Below, one piece after another: positions 31,805-44,063 of a stretch of 64,000 nt of DNA; the first letter of the stretch is position 1, and each line of letters begins with the position of its first letter. A model generated the notes under the pieces. It did not search any database and was not told the DNA's origin. It saw nothing but the letters and a program-made list of their open reading frames with translations. The stretch covers positions 3,038,001 through 3,102,000 of the forward strand of contig JBANDB010000003.1 of assembly GCA_037576215.1 (NCBI GenBank), in the 5' to 3' direction. The DNA is from Armillaria gallica (taxonomy: Eukaryota; Basidiomycota; Agaricomycetes; Agaricales; Physalacriaceae). The position numbers were made by a program, and so were the translations under genes.

Positions 31805-31935
31805 ATGCCCCCCAGCTGTGCCAAACACTTCAAGAAGTGGCTGCATGGCAGAACTATGGTATCCAAACAGAACTTTGAGGTGCATGCTCTTGCAGTGAAC
31901 AGCTGTGAACAGCTGTGTCGAGATGGGCCTTGAGG
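31805..31935 (-). pseudogene. Inverted acyltransferase fragment of polyketide synthase B
   Basis: The minus strand reads an AT piece ([20 protein letters not shown]) that in relic A lies on the plus strand at about 5940-6045. Here the piece is flipped relative to the downstream synthase, and it carries a 10-bp cagctgttca duplication near 31905-31920. The inversion therefore occurred in the turn 2 copy, or relic A re-inverted. Confidence 0.75.
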
Positions 31936-31948
31936 CCTTGAGGCTTGA

Positions 31949-32107
31949 GGGCGACTATTTTGGGCGAGTCAAAATAGAATCAGAGTGCAAAATATCGGAT
32001 TTTACCTCAGTCAAAATCCGGGGAATTCCCTAATAAGGAAATATCGAAGGATTTTGCCTTGCCCAAAATCCTGATCTTTCTATTTTGACCATCCGAACAT
32101 AGTCGCC
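31949..32107. mobile_element. Small fold-back MITE-like element
   Basis: The ends GGCGACTATTTTGGG and the inverse of GAACATAGTCGCC form imperfect terminal inverted repeats of over 30 bp, extending through AGTCAAAATAGAA on both sides. An inner palindrome (caaaatcc with ggattttg) lies in the middle. It is absent from the corresponding place in relic A (about 6045). No target duplication is obvious. Confidence 0.6.
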
Positions 32108-32161
32108 ACCCAGCGGTGTGGGGCCCTCGCAAAGCGCGTAAGGGTCCACGCTCTGAAAATC

Positions 32162-35100
32162 CCTGTTATTTCAAATCCCCTCGGCCGAGTGATCTGTGAG
32201 GGAGACAAGTCTGCCTTTAATGCCGAATACTATCTTAGCCACTGTGCTGGTCCTGTCCGGTTTGAAAGCGGTATCAATGATGCTTCATTCACGGATATCG
32301 TAGCCTGGATGGAGCTGGGTCTGCATCCTACGATGCTGCCTATGCTCACTGTGCACCCAGGCGTATCGAAGGAGGCATTGCTAGTCAGCTCATTGAAGAA
32401 GCGACAAGATGATGGCCTTACACTTTCGTCGTCTCTTTCCCAGCTCTACACCTCTAATGTACCTGTTCGATGGAGAGACGTTTTCGCTGATGTCTCAGCG
32501 GCATGTGTCTCGCTTCCTTCTTACCTGTGGCAGAAGAGCAAGTTCTGGGCGGCGTGGAAGGAAGACTCTCCAGCACCTGTCTCATCCACTGAAGGCTCTC
32601 CAGCATCCACTAAGCCCTTCAATCCCGTCAACGACTTTGGCATGCTTCAGTCATGGGCCCAGTTCCCATCTGCCCAGATCGCTATATTTGAAACACCGGT
32701 TTCCCTCCTCAAAACTTCGATTACCAGCCACATTGTAGGCGATGTTGCGTTATGCCCAGCTTCTGTTTATCACGAGTTGGCTCTCGCTGGGATTGAAGTT
32801 AGCAAAGCTCACCTGTCATTACCGCTCCAGGGTAGCCATAGTGCTCTGTTCAATATCGACTACGTGAAGCCTCTTGTTTACAGCAAAGACGTAGCTTGTG
32901 TCATCAAGACAACTATTGTGATAAATGCCGATGGCCCTGGCACCTTCACCGTTGAATCTTATGCCAATCAGGAACCGGAGCCTGTGCATTGTTCCGGACA
33001 GTTCCGCCCCTTGCTAGTAGTAGATACGACTACGAAGTTCAACCGTATGGCTCCTGTTGTCAGTCAGAGGACCGCGGCTATTTTCTCTGGCGAAGATGGC
33101 GAGGCTGGGGTGATTACGACCCGAACAGCGTATGAAATCATCTTCACGAGGGTTGTTAGATATGCAAAGGTGTGTGTCCTGCATTGACTGTTTTTCAGCT
33201 GTCTTTTAATACATTTCCCAGGAGTACCATACAATGAAGAACCTTACGATCAGCAAGAATGGTATGGAAGGATATGCCGTCGTCAAGCTCCCGAAGGACC
33301 ACGACAAGAGCAAGTTTGTTGTTCATCCCATATTCATGGACACGATGCTCCACGTAGCCAGATTTCTTGCAAATATGCAAGGCGGTGATAATGATGCATA
33401 TATCTGCTCAAAAGTCAAGTCTGTCAAAGCTGTCCCAAGTTTGATCAGCAATGATGCTACGTACGGTGTGTTCTTCGTGAACGCTTGGGTGGAATCCGAA
33501 GGTATCATGTTGTCAGATGCGATTGTGGTAGACATTTCAGGTAGGCCTTTATTCCAGAACAATCACTCTTGGGACTCAAAGATTGGTACCATAGGGCACG
33601 GCCAGATCGTAGCACAACTCAAGGGCATGTGCTTCAAGAAACTTCACCTGAACACCCTTCAGCGTAGCTTGGCTATGCACGCTGGTCATACTGCGCCAGC
33701 GCTGGCCCAAAAACGTACCGTTGCAGCTGCTCCAAAGCCCAAGATTACAGAGGTTGCGCCTGCCCTTGGACCCCATTCTTCTCCCGTGCCAAACGTTCCG
33801 TCGACGTCCAGAACACAGTACTCGATATCGTTGGCGACATCTGTGGCATCAAAATCACGGCTCTTGACGTAAATGCAGATCTCGAGACCTACGGCGTTGA
33901 TTCCCTCATGTCTATCGAAATCTTGCACAAGTTTGAAGAGTCTTTCCTTCAAATGCAATTCGACGTGACTATCTTCAGCACTTGCAACAATATAACGGAA
34001 CTCGTGCACGAGATTTCAGTCATGGTCGGATCGCAAGCAACAACTGCAGTTAATACCCCCAAGACGGTATCCACTCCAGAACTTACTCTGCAAGGTGATG
34101 TATCCCAGTTGACCGACAGCTGTTCCGTCCTGTTGGAACTCATATCCTCCTTCACGGGCTTTGACATACTAGGCCTTAATCAGAATACGGATGCGGATAC
34201 CGCATATGGCTTGGACAAATTCCTATTCATCCCTCTCTTCAGCAAACTCCAGACATTGTTCCCTGATGTTACTCTCGATCCCAGACCTTCTATCTGCAGC
34301 ACCATTGATGAGCTCTTGGACGAGGTCACAGCGCAGGTCCAAGCAGAGTCATCGTCATCGAGTCCTGATTTGGTTGATACAAAGCCCATATTCATGTCTG
34401 TTCTTGGGTTGGATGAGTCGGATATCCAAGACGACACCGAGTTTGAGACTATCGGGCTCGACTCCTTACCACTATCGAAGCTTTTCATGCTATTCAGATG
34501 AAATATGGCCTCGAGCTCCCGTCTAACCTCTTCGAACTGCACACTACGGCGAAGGCGATTAACCAGTACATCTCTTCCAAGCGCCCGGGAAAGTCGCCGA
34601 AGCCTGTTGAAGAGACGGCGATGGATCCTGAATAGTGATTTACAGGGCCTGGCCTGAAGCCCTAAGCCGAGCCAGGCTGAGCCGGGCCAGGCCCTGAAAA
34701 GCCAGGCCCTGGGGGAGGGCTTCATGAAGGCTCGGGCTCAGGCTTCATTTTTTCAAAGCCTGAGCCTGAGGCTTGAGCCCGGGCTTTTCAAATCTCAAAT
34801 ACCTTGCTTTTTGTGCAGATATGCAAGGAAGAGAGTAGGCTGTCTCTCTCTGATCAATATTCCAGACTTGCCTATGCTTCTATGCTTCTTATATCAGCGC
34901 AATACGAGATGACACCACCATCATGGCACTTCGAAAGCCAAGCTATTTATGTAACATAGTACTCGGAGTCCATCTTTCTGGTCTATATGCATGTTACATC
35001 ATGTATTCATTTTATGCAACATCTATGTATGCTAATAACCTTGTCTTCTGCTCATTCCGATGCATAATGAAGCCCTAGTCAAGCCTTAGTTCGTATCACC

Positions 35101-36218
35101 TACAAAGCCCTGGCCTGAGCCTGAGCCGGGCCCGAGCCCAAGCGGGCTTGGGCTCAAGGCTCGGGCTTGTGATTTCGAAAGCCTGAGCCTGCCCAAGCCG
35201 AGCCCAAGCCCTCAAAGCCGGGCCAGGCCGGGCCCTGTAAATCACTAATCCTGAAAAGGACGAGGATCTTTCTGATCTTACTTCCGAGCAGGTCCAGTTT
35301 GTTGATCGGGTTCTGCGACTCGACAAGGTGCCTATGTCCGTGCAAAAGTCTTCTAGCAGCGGATCTCCGCTCCTCTTCCATGATGGCAGTGGAGCGGTGA
35401 ATTACCTTCATCGCTTGGGCTCTGTTGGCCATAAATTCTCGGGATTTAACAACCCAAGTGAGATCCCTCCGGTGTATTTGTGTCTTACTTTCTGATCATT
35501 CGTAATAGATTATGTGACAGGTAAACCATGGGGGTCTGTAGAGGCCATAGCGTCTGCTTACGCCGACTATGCTGTGAAAGTTGCTGGCTCTAGGCCAGTG
35601 GATGGTAAGTGCCATCGTTCATGTATACTAGCCTCCATTGACTTTGATCTTTCAGGCTGGTCTTTTGGTGGTGTCGTCGGATTTGAAGCGACGCGGCAAC
35701 TGATGAGGAGAGGGGTCCCCATGAAGGGTGTCGTGCTGATCGACACTCCGTTCCCGGTAGACTATGTCCCCTTATCAAATGAGTTCATGGCGGTGGCTGT
35801 GGGTGCCTTTATGTGTGGGGGTCGCACTTCAATTGGACGGACGATGTGGAAGCAGCTGCAGCAAAACGCGCCGTTTTTGAAGACATGATCCTAGAATTAC
35901 TGGTGGGCCATACCCTCCCTTGGTGTTGCTACATAACAAAGAGGGGATCCCGCCTGATGTGTTCTTGTGGTACCCTGTCCCCCGGTGGATGTCGGAGAAG
36001 AGGACAGACCCATGTCTTTTGGTTGATGATTGGTCAGGGCTGGTGGGTGCACCAATAAAGGTGATCCACCTTCCTGGGACGCATTCAACGACCTTTGCTA
36101 CGCCTCATGTGAGTCTATTCTCCCCGCTGTTGATTGATGCATTCTGACTTGTTGCTATCAGCTCGGAGTTGTGACTCAGGCGCTTGTTGACGGATGTGCG
36201 TATCTGGATGAACTTTGA
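32162..36218 (+). pseudogene. Non-reducing polyketide synthase relic B (AT end-PT-ACP-ACP-TE)
   Basis: The order is AT C-terminus ([18 protein letters not shown]), product-template domain with catalytic His codon 32729-32731 and Asp codon 33339-33341 ([11 protein letters not shown]), and ACP1 with GVDSL (Ser 33902-33904). ACP2 with GLDSL (Ser 34463-34465) follows, then a thioesterase with GWSFGG (Ser 35661-35663) and a GTHSTTF His motif, ending at TGA 36216-36218. Conserved introns are at 33170-33221, about 35465-35510, 35605-35655 and 36110-36171. The SAT, KS and most of AT are absent. There are frameshifts near 33800, just after the ACP2 Ser (about 34467), and near 35800 in the TE, and a MITE at 34633-35247. 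Domain content matches basidiomycete orsellinate-type synthases. It is non-functional as it stands. Confidence 0.85.
34633..35247. mobile_element. hAT-type MITE (615 bp) in polyketide synthase relic B
   Basis: Ends TAGTGATTTACAGGGCC and GGGCCCTGTAAATCACTA are inverted repeats, and the 8-bp target ATCCTGAA is perfectly duplicated (34625-34632 and 35248-35255). The arms are made of GGCCTGAGCC-like words and pair with each other, with an AT-rich centre. No transposase is present. Excising it restores contiguity between the end of ACP2 and the start of the thioesterase linker. It shares only the TAGTG terminus and 8-bp duplication with the 20772-21278 element, so it is a different family. Confidence 0.92.
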
Positions 36219-37212
36219 GTGGATGCTGCAATATCAAAGTAGTTTTAAAATAGATGCCCTTGATAGCAAGCCTTTTTATTTAAATAATGTATCAAGTAGT
36301 TCAAAATGAATTCTTCAAGACAAGATGGCAATAAAAAGCGAGCAGGGGAGCACACGGTCGTCTTGGTTGTCAATAGGACGTTTACGTATCACTATGGAAA
36401 CCATGCTTCTCACCAATTCCCCTGCTAACACTATTCTTTCCTTCTCACCCAATGTGTCATCTTCTGAAGCTGTGGCTTTGTTGCGTCGAAACTGTATGAA
36501 GAATTGATACCAGTGTTTCTTTTCCACGTCTCCCATGACTTGCCCATGACCGTCGCTGGTGCATTAATTAGCGCTGAGCGCCTCGCTCTCTGGGTCACTT
36601 CTTACCAAGTCCTACGTCTCCGGGATCATCCTCAGCGGACTATGAGTATCGAGGGGGAGGCTTGTGGGAAGACATGACCCAGAAAAAGTTCGCAAAGAGA
36701 GTGGAGTACACATCAACAGTGTATTTGTACTAATTTTGTAGGACTCCTTCGCACAAACGGAACCGTTGGATGTTATGAAAGGTCAAAAATATCTCTGATA
36801 ACAGGAGGACCTGTAGTGTAAGAACCCGCTTTCAATACAGATATTGGATGAGAAGAAGGTCAAACGCCACAAATAGCTTGGTGAGTCATAAATCTACTAA
36901 GACCTTCCTTCTTCTCATAGTTTGTTCCCGGGAAATTTCAACGCCAACTTGATATCGATGCGCCTCCAGTATCTGTTCTGCCATAGCCTGGTTCAAAGAT
37001 TTCTTCTGAGCTGGGGAACATATTGATCATAATCAATTTGATGGGTTATGCGCTGACCACTGATGAACATATTTAGTAGCTGGACTGCTTTCACCTCGGT
37101 TTTAGTGATGGTGGCCTGTCTTAGCGGCTTATTTCAACTCTCTCAGATTGGTTTTAGTATATATCTACGGACTCTTTCCCTTCAGTATCGGTAAAGCCAC
37201 CCCAGACACATC
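36219..37212. promoter_or_regulatory. Spacer and upstream module of DUF6534 copy 5
   Basis: It is homologous to 7380-8085 upstream of copy 2, plus a recognisable module at about 36590-36660. A TATA-like gtatatat lies at about 37157, 55 bp before the ATG. No separate gene is seen. Confidence 0.4.
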
Positions 37213-40043
37213 ATGCAGCCTGTCCCTGCAGGTTATCCCATAGCAGAACTGTAAGTTATATGCATGGAGGAGAGCAGTGGTATTTCCTGATTCTTATCAT
37301 TTCAGGTCCGGACCCTACGTTTGTCAAATTGCACTCTTCAAGTTAATCTATTCAGTCCCTACATCAGCAAAACAGCCAATTTGTCTTTGGCAGATTTGTC
37401 TTTTTTTGGACTCCTTTCAGCGTCTTGGTCTTGGGATCGGTGTCTTGGTCTTGGGATCAGTGTCTTGATCTTTGGAGCCAGGTCTTGAATGTCTTTCGCA
37501 TCTTACCAAATTTTATAAGTATATATGGTAGACTCTGTTGAATGGGTGTCTGCTATGGTTCGACTGTGGGTTCAAATACCCCTGGTTGCATGATTTTTGT
37601 TCACTCGATACTACTTACGTTATACTATGACGTTGAGCGCTTGCATGAACGTGCTGGCAATGACATCAGGTTTCAGAACTCGGTTCTGAAAGATTACATC
37701 ATAGTAGCAGTAGGTGCAAATTTTGAGTTGCAATTCCGACATGACTGGTGTTCTGGGTACCTATTTACTACGTTGCACCGCCGCTTGAGAGTATGAAACT
37801 ATGTAACTGAAGCTAAACATTGGTAAAAATTTGTCTAAGTTCTTTCAAACTCCGCCAGGGCACCTGCGCACAGACCAATCACATGATGTTGACTTTTGAA
37901 TCCAAAAGTCAATCCGAATTGATCTGCGCATTCTTCCTTTCCCCCTCCATCCTCATTCAAAGAACAACCTCAGCATCGAACCTCAGCATCGAACCAGCAA
38001 GCTGAACCCCAGCATGCGAAGGCACCATGCTCTAGCAAGCTGGATGCAAAGGTGGTGTGGTGCATATCATGTCTAGGGATCGTATCAAAATGGGCTTTGC
38101 ACATGGTACGTTACTCTCCCTGGGGGCTGGTTTTTGAGCGCTGATGCCCTTTCATTCCAGTGTGTTACCGTTTGTCTAAAGGTAAGTCCCTAGTCCAGGA
38201 GATTACGGTTGCTCACTGCGGGTACCTTTGAGGCTCATGTCTTTTTTTGGGTGCGGGAGTTGGATTTAAACACCATCTAATACAATCCGAATGACCACAG
38301 TACAAACGGGATAGGACATAGATGGGCCAGGGAGACTGCGGAGAGCTACTCCAGCGACTAGCTACTAGGTCCTTCTCACCGGAGCGCAACATCCTTCCCC
38401 CATGTAATCAAGCTTTCTTGTACTAATGTTACTTATTGTTTAAATGTACCTGCTTGCTGTATGCCCATGTAGTATGATTATGCCAATTACCACTATGCTT
38501 TCTATGCTCTTTCTTTGTTCATGATGTTCCAAAGCAATAAGCAAACTAAATTATATAAAAGATGTTGCTGTATGAAAGACAATGTGCTGGTCTTTCAAAG
38601 TTCTGATCTACTTGACAAGACAAGGTACGTGTCTTGTGAAATACATTTTCTTCTTGTGGAAAGACATTGTATTTTGTGTCTTTCAAAGCTTTCATGACTT
38701 TAGAAAGTACTGAAATACCCCAAAGACGAAGTGACCATTTTGCTGATGTAACACAGGAATTTAGATCGTGGGCTGTCTCTTGAACTGGGGGCTCTTCGGG
38801 ACCCTTTCTGTGCAGCTTTGTACGTTGCTCCTGCTCCGAGTCGGTTTTCAGCAGATTGCTTCTGATGCATTCTCGTTAGATCTATACTATCTGGCATTTC
38901 CGAATGACAGACGATTCACAAAGTATCTCGTCTATGGCATCTATGTCATCGAATTTATACAGACGATACTTGTTGCCCACGACACGTTTGCAATGTTTGG
39001 GTACGGCTTCGGTGACATGGACGCCCTGACTAGATTGAATTATAATTGGCTCACTGTCCCCATCATGAGCGCTGTTGGTATGTGGAGCATTTGCTACCAA
39101 TTTTCTGTTATTTATCATAAGTTCAGTTGCTGGTGTCGGGCAGGGCTTCTATGCATACCGAATCTTCATAGTGTCAAAGTCACGAATCATCCCGATATTC
39201 ATTATTTGTGTGAGTCATTGCTGCTCTCTTTCTTCGTGGTAGTCTATCAGCTCATCTGTTTACAGATATCTTTGACCAGTTCTGCGGCCGCTTTGACTAC
39301 AGGCATTTACGCTTTACAAGCAGGCATCATCACTAAATTCAACACGCGGAAGATGCATATCGCTATCGGGGTGTGTAACTGACTAGGCGTCCCGATTTCA
39401 TTATGCTGAACCACATCCAGATTTGGTGCGGAGCCTCCGCACTATGTGATGTCGTCATTGCTATCTGCATGACCCACTACGCGAGCTCCTTCTCTCTGCC
39501 AGACATCTTCATTGACGTTAATACTGTTCATAGTTTACTATGCGCAGCACTACTAATTTCCGTCGCACACGAATCCTAGTCACAAAGATAATTCGTCTCA
39601 CCATTGAAACGGGATCTGTGACAGGTATTTACCCCGCGCCATCCGTCGTTATTAACACAATAACACTACTTCTAGCTGTTGTCGCACTACTCAACTTTGT
39701 CCTTATTATGGCATTCCCCCATCAAACTTCCTACATGACTCCCGGCGTGCTCATCCCTAAGCTGTATGCTAATACTGTTTACATGGTGCTGAATTCCCGA
39801 TTCCAAATTATCGGTGGAAGGGATACCTATATGTCTTCAACCGACACGAGCGTCCCGGACATGATGGTCAGAGATATTACTTCTCAATCAGCAGACGGCA
39901 CACAACCTGCGGACGGCAGGCACGGGCGGGCGCCAGTGGTTGTAATATCTAATGAGGTATTCAATGATAATTATGAAATGGGTCAAATGAATGTTAGTCA
40001 CGTTTTCATGTGCTTTATCAGGGCTGACTTTCCCCTAGGATAA
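37213..40043 (+). CDS. DUF6534-type multi-pass membrane protein, copy 5 (transposon in intron 2)
   Basis: Exons are 37213-37250, 37306-37318, 38765-38819, 38880-39077, 39127-39209, 39266-39370, 39421-39480, 39534-39624 and 39676-40043, joining to 336 residues with all nine exons open. Intron 2 is 1446 bp instead of about 50 because a TA-flanked element sits in it; exon 8 gains one codon. The protein keeps the seven-helix core, with FGYGFGDMDALTRLNYNW, a CGASALCDVVIAICM helix and NSRFQIIGGRDTY, and the full tail. Function is unknown, as for the family. Splicing of the enlarged intron across a 13-nt exon is not assured, so expression could be reduced. Its nearest sibling is copy 2. Confidence 0.78.
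37362..38748. mobile_element. TA-flanked non-autonomous DNA element (1387 bp) in intron 2 of copy 5
   Basis: Termini CATCAGCAAAA and TTTTGCTGATG are 11-bp inverted repeats flanked by TA on each side (37360-37361 and 38749-38750). The empty site is seen in the other copies as cattgcctaacacaag. TA duplication suggests a Tc1/mariner-type or similar element. No transposase frame is found; the longest frames are under 90 codons. Inside are a short repeat of gtcttggtcttgggatc (about 37430-37470) and several aaagacA/Tctttc inverted words near 38570-38690. Confidence 0.8.
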
Positions 40044-40836
40044 ACCACAGGACAGCTGTATGAGCCTCCCCGCGTAACTGGTAGCTCGGCCTGATATGAT
40101 ACACACCAATGCTGTATATCACATTCAAGAATCGATTTGGAATCGGTATTGTCAACCGCTCTAGTACGAGCGTAGATCGAGCGCCAGAACACAAAAGAGA
40201 AGATAGCATAAAAAGCGAGTAGGGGACAGCCGTCGTCTTGGCCGTTGAACTGGTCTGATTAAAATATAGCGACTGGTAACATGCTGACTTTTGAGTACCG
40301 AAAGAAGGGGTTGTCCACTGTAAAAAAAAATCCGTTGTTCGTTACCAAGTGCGCGCACCATCTCGGAGTGACAGCTAGCCAACCGGCGGCGCATCATTGC
40401 TGTGCACTAGAGAAGGAGCCTCCTTCAAGGAACCCGCCGTGCGCCCCGAGGGAACGAGGGGCATGCTTGGAAACCTGAACACATCCATATGCTTGCAAAG
40501 TACCACGTCGATCTAACAGTTTTGATTTTGGGAGCACTAGCTGGGCGATATGAGACAAGGTAACTAAAACATGGTTCTTATTCTTTATACCATATCGCTG
40601 CGCACATGTACATATATGTGCAAGTAAAGATAGCAGGTGTCGCTATACGTTTGCTTATATATATGCAGCTCTGAAGAGACTCCAAGGCGCCAACTGTGCA
40701 TGGATTTCGAGATCTGGTCCGTAATTAGCAGTGATACTCATTGTCAATACCTCAAGTCCGAGTTAGGAGGGACCTGTCCAGCGAACCTCCTCGATGTGAA
40801 AAATAACTTCTTTGATGTCGCACAGGGAGGTCGAAC
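40044..40836. other. Intergenic region with tRNA-like patch
   Basis: It is homologous to 9483-10200. No protein gene. The minus-strand patch at about 40320-40400 keeps the gcgcacttggtaa core of the 9.7-kb copy, with an inserted stretch in what would be the D-arm. Confidence 0.4.
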
Positions 40837-42855
40837 TTTGTTCCGTCAGAAGAACCGACGCCGTATACACGACTCCAACCGATTCAACCAAGTTTTCGTT
40901 GGCGACGATATTACCGGAATCTCCACCTAGGGCAAATGCAGATTATTCCACTATATGTTGATATTGTACCCAAGGCCAGTTTCGAACCCGTAGGCTGTCG
41001 TACCAACGTACCATCCTTCCGACTGAACGATTGTTGTTCCGATCCATTAAGACGGCTTCGTGCACCCCTGGGACAGCAAATGTTGGTTGTACGCAATCCC
41101 GGATGACCGAACTTGTTCGTCGCCCTGATACCATCCGCCAGCTCGATCAGCATCCAGTCCATGATGACCGCATCACCAGGTGATATGAGGTCAGGATCGC
41201 CGGAAGATGAAGGGATGTGCGTGGTTCTGGGAAGGAGACTGGCAGGGAAGATGTCACTTGAGATATGGAGACTATTGTGTTAAGTCCATGCATGAAAGGC
41301 GAGAAACGCTCGCCAAAGCATGATATGGTGCTCCTTTGTTCTACTTCTTTTATCCGAATGACTTTACACTTGGCTTCGTTCTCTCCAGCAGCACGTAATC
41401 TCTTCTTGGTGTCGAATTCGATACTTGCTACTCGTTCCGCAATGAATGACCGTACTTTCTCCCTGTGGGTGAAGGTTCGATGCTGATGGTTGAGGTGCTC
41501 GGAGCGTCTCTGCATGGGCATAGGTAAAGAAGGGACGGCTCGTTCCGGAAGGATATGGTGCCCACATGTGAGCACGTATGGCTGTGCATCCGAAAGGGGT
41601 GAAGGACGTCTGCTTGTGCCGATGTTGGGGACTGAATTGGAGTTTTGAGCGAAGGAATGGATAGAACCAATCCGACACTTGAACGATGTGAATCGGTGTC
41701 CTTCGCAATAGTGGTCCGTGACCACGGCAGGTCGATAATTGGGCGTCCTGGAATGACACCCTCAAAAGGCCAGGGCATTGAAGTATGCGCATCATCCGCG
41801 CTGGTGTATTTGACAACTTCATGTGACATCGCCCCTTGAACGACATGGCCGATCTTGGGGTAGTGGCGGGGGTCCACCAGAGGAGTGGGTGGAGGGAGTC
41901 GACCAAGACGACAACGACAAATTCGACAGGATCCCAAAAAATGGTATGTCTAAATGCAACAGCGAGACCGACTAAAAATACAAACAGTTCGAGGGTCTGT
42001 GCAAGAGATGGGGGCTGAGGCAGTCAATCATCATTCGAATTCCTTCATCCAATAACCTAGCACAGGCTTCATCGACTGCTGGTCCATATGTAAACGGACA
42101 TTCTCCTGGACCCGAGGCCTGAATATTCCACCTACATGTGGAAAGCTATAATCAATTATCGCTAAATATCACGCTTTAACACATACCCAAGCTCAACGGC
42201 GAGAACCTTTTGAGATTCTTCGATCTCGCTCTGTGTCAATGCGTTCGTCTGGTCCTCTGGCGACAGTATAATGCTGGTGTCGCCACCGCTTAGACGGTGT
42301 TCGAATTGCGAGAGTTGTGGTGTCATGGCCGTTACTGGTACTGGTGGTATAACGAAGGGAAAGGGTGATTCCTGTTTTGAGTCGTCGAACTAAGGGGACA
42401 GACATTCCAAGGAGACCCGACTATGAAACAAAATTCTGGTCGCAGACATCTCAGTTGATTACAGGAACCGCTTCTGTTATCAGAATAAATTCGGCATGGA
42501 TGTCCATTCCTGATTCAGTCACGCCGGCTATATCGTCGAATCAAAGTTGGACATGACGGCGGAAGTCTACACTACACAATTAGTTAGCGAGGCAAAAATG
42601 TTGAAAAAGAAACATACCTTGCACCAATCCCGACCAAGACGCAATGTGTGGGTGTTCATCCACCTTCCTTCTCAACCACCATATCGAATTCAGACTCTGC
42701 TTCATGCACCTCCTCTTCAAGCTCTCATTCGAGCGTAGCGTCACAGACGCTGTTGTATGCCGCTGTTGCGATAAAAGATGTTCTGGAGGAATATAAGGAA
42801 TAGTAGCTGATGAAAACTCTCCAAGTGAATTCTCAAGTTGCAAGCCGAATTTCAA
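40837..42855 (-). CDS. Trypsin-fold serine protease-like protein, copy B (frame uncertain)
   Basis: It has the same organisation as copy A with scattered substitutions: QPYVLTCGHHILPERA (His box, about 41590-41555), MDWMLIELADG (Asp box, about 41160-41130) and ALGGDSGNIVANENLVESVG (Ser box, about 40930-40890). After the Ser box copy B reads CDIKEVIFHIEEVRWTGPS to a stop near 40776. Copy A has an extra 10-bp repeat at this place and a different frame, so B is the better preserved. As in A, a TAA precedes the Ser box unless spliced out, and no convincing start codon is found before LENSLGEFSSATIPYIPPE. A secreted or membrane location cannot be judged. Confidence 0.45.
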
Positions 42856-44063
42856 TGAGTGACCGCAAGAAAGAGAAGAAGCAGAAAGTGACGATGATGG
42901 TGGTGAGAAAGAGAGTTTCCTAGAGGCAGAATTCTAACTTCTTTTTGACATGACTGCCAAGATATAAGCACTAGCAGTTACGACCACGTGTACCTTGGTC
43001 CTGCATCATTACCAGGGTCGTCAACTCGCTTTACTTTACTTAATACTTTATTTTCCTTCACTTCCGTCTCCTTCTGCTGCAACCACCTCGGAGCCGTAAA
43101 AAAATCAGACGAATTCACAACCCGGGACAGGCATCTTTTACAGAAAGCATGCAAGTTGTTCATTACACTTGACAATTCTACGTGTGTTGATCACTCCTTC
43201 GGCTTGTTTAATTTGTGAATGAGCGTGGAATACGTGCTATTGCGTCGGTGTTCTAACGTTCAGGCCCCGGACCGCACGGAAACTATGCTTCTCTCCAATT
43301 CCCCTGCCAAAACCTTTCTTCCTTTCTCACCCGATGCCATCTCTTGAAGCTGATGTTTTGTTACATCGAGAGCTATGTGAAAACATTCAAGACACCAGTA
43401 TTTCTCTTCCACCCCTCGCATAATCCGTCGCTCCTACTCGCTGGTGCATGAGCGCTGAACTCCTCGCTCTCTGGTTTGGTTCTACTACGTCTCCGAGATC
43501 GTTCGCAGTGCAGTACGACGAGTCCAGATCAACCCGGGGGTGCATTCCTATGTCTTCGCACCAGCAGCATCGCCGGATACTACGAAAAATCAGGATCATT
43601 TTCTGATGAATCATGACGTGGACGGGAGGGCCTAAACTGCTTTTGATACGGATGTCGAACGAGAAGAAAGTTAGATTGGCAGCTATAAGTAGTTCAATGA
43701 GCCAATATTGGTGAGTCGTATATCTACTGTGCCTTCCTTCTTTTTCTCATAGTTTATTCCCAGAGCAATTTATCATTCACTGCAATATCTGAATGTGTGT
43801 AGCGCTGGTACTGGAGAGGGGCAGCTATTGCGAGATCTAAGTACTGTCTTCGTGGATGTACTGCACCGGAACTTAGGTCTAACTGCGGAAGGTAAATCAC
43901 CGATGGCTACCAAGGGTAAGCTGACAACTTTCCTGATGCATAACTAATGTGAGCAGACACGGCTTCGTGATGTGATAATGACGGAATCTCCCACATGGCT
44001 GTTTTAGTATATATACCTTCACATTCTTTACCGTCGGGATCGGTAAAGCAACCCCAGCACATC
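42856..44063. promoter_or_regulatory. Spacer and upstream module of DUF6534 copy 6
   Basis: It matches 12231-13428 almost base for base with small indels. The upstream module is at about 43480-43600 and TATATATA at 44008-44015, 49 bp before the ATG. No other gene. Confidence 0.45.

Noticed and set aside
5940..36218. A functional meroterpenoid gene cluster (PKS plus FPP synthase)
   Set aside because: Both PKS copies lack KS and carry frameshifts, and no prenyltransferase, oxidase or transporter gene is recognised in the window.
37505..37595. tRNA/SINE-like segment with ggttcaaatacccc
   Set aside because: The T-arm-like string is preceded by no acceptable D-arm or acceptor stem, and it lies inside the TA-flanked element. 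Too weak to call.
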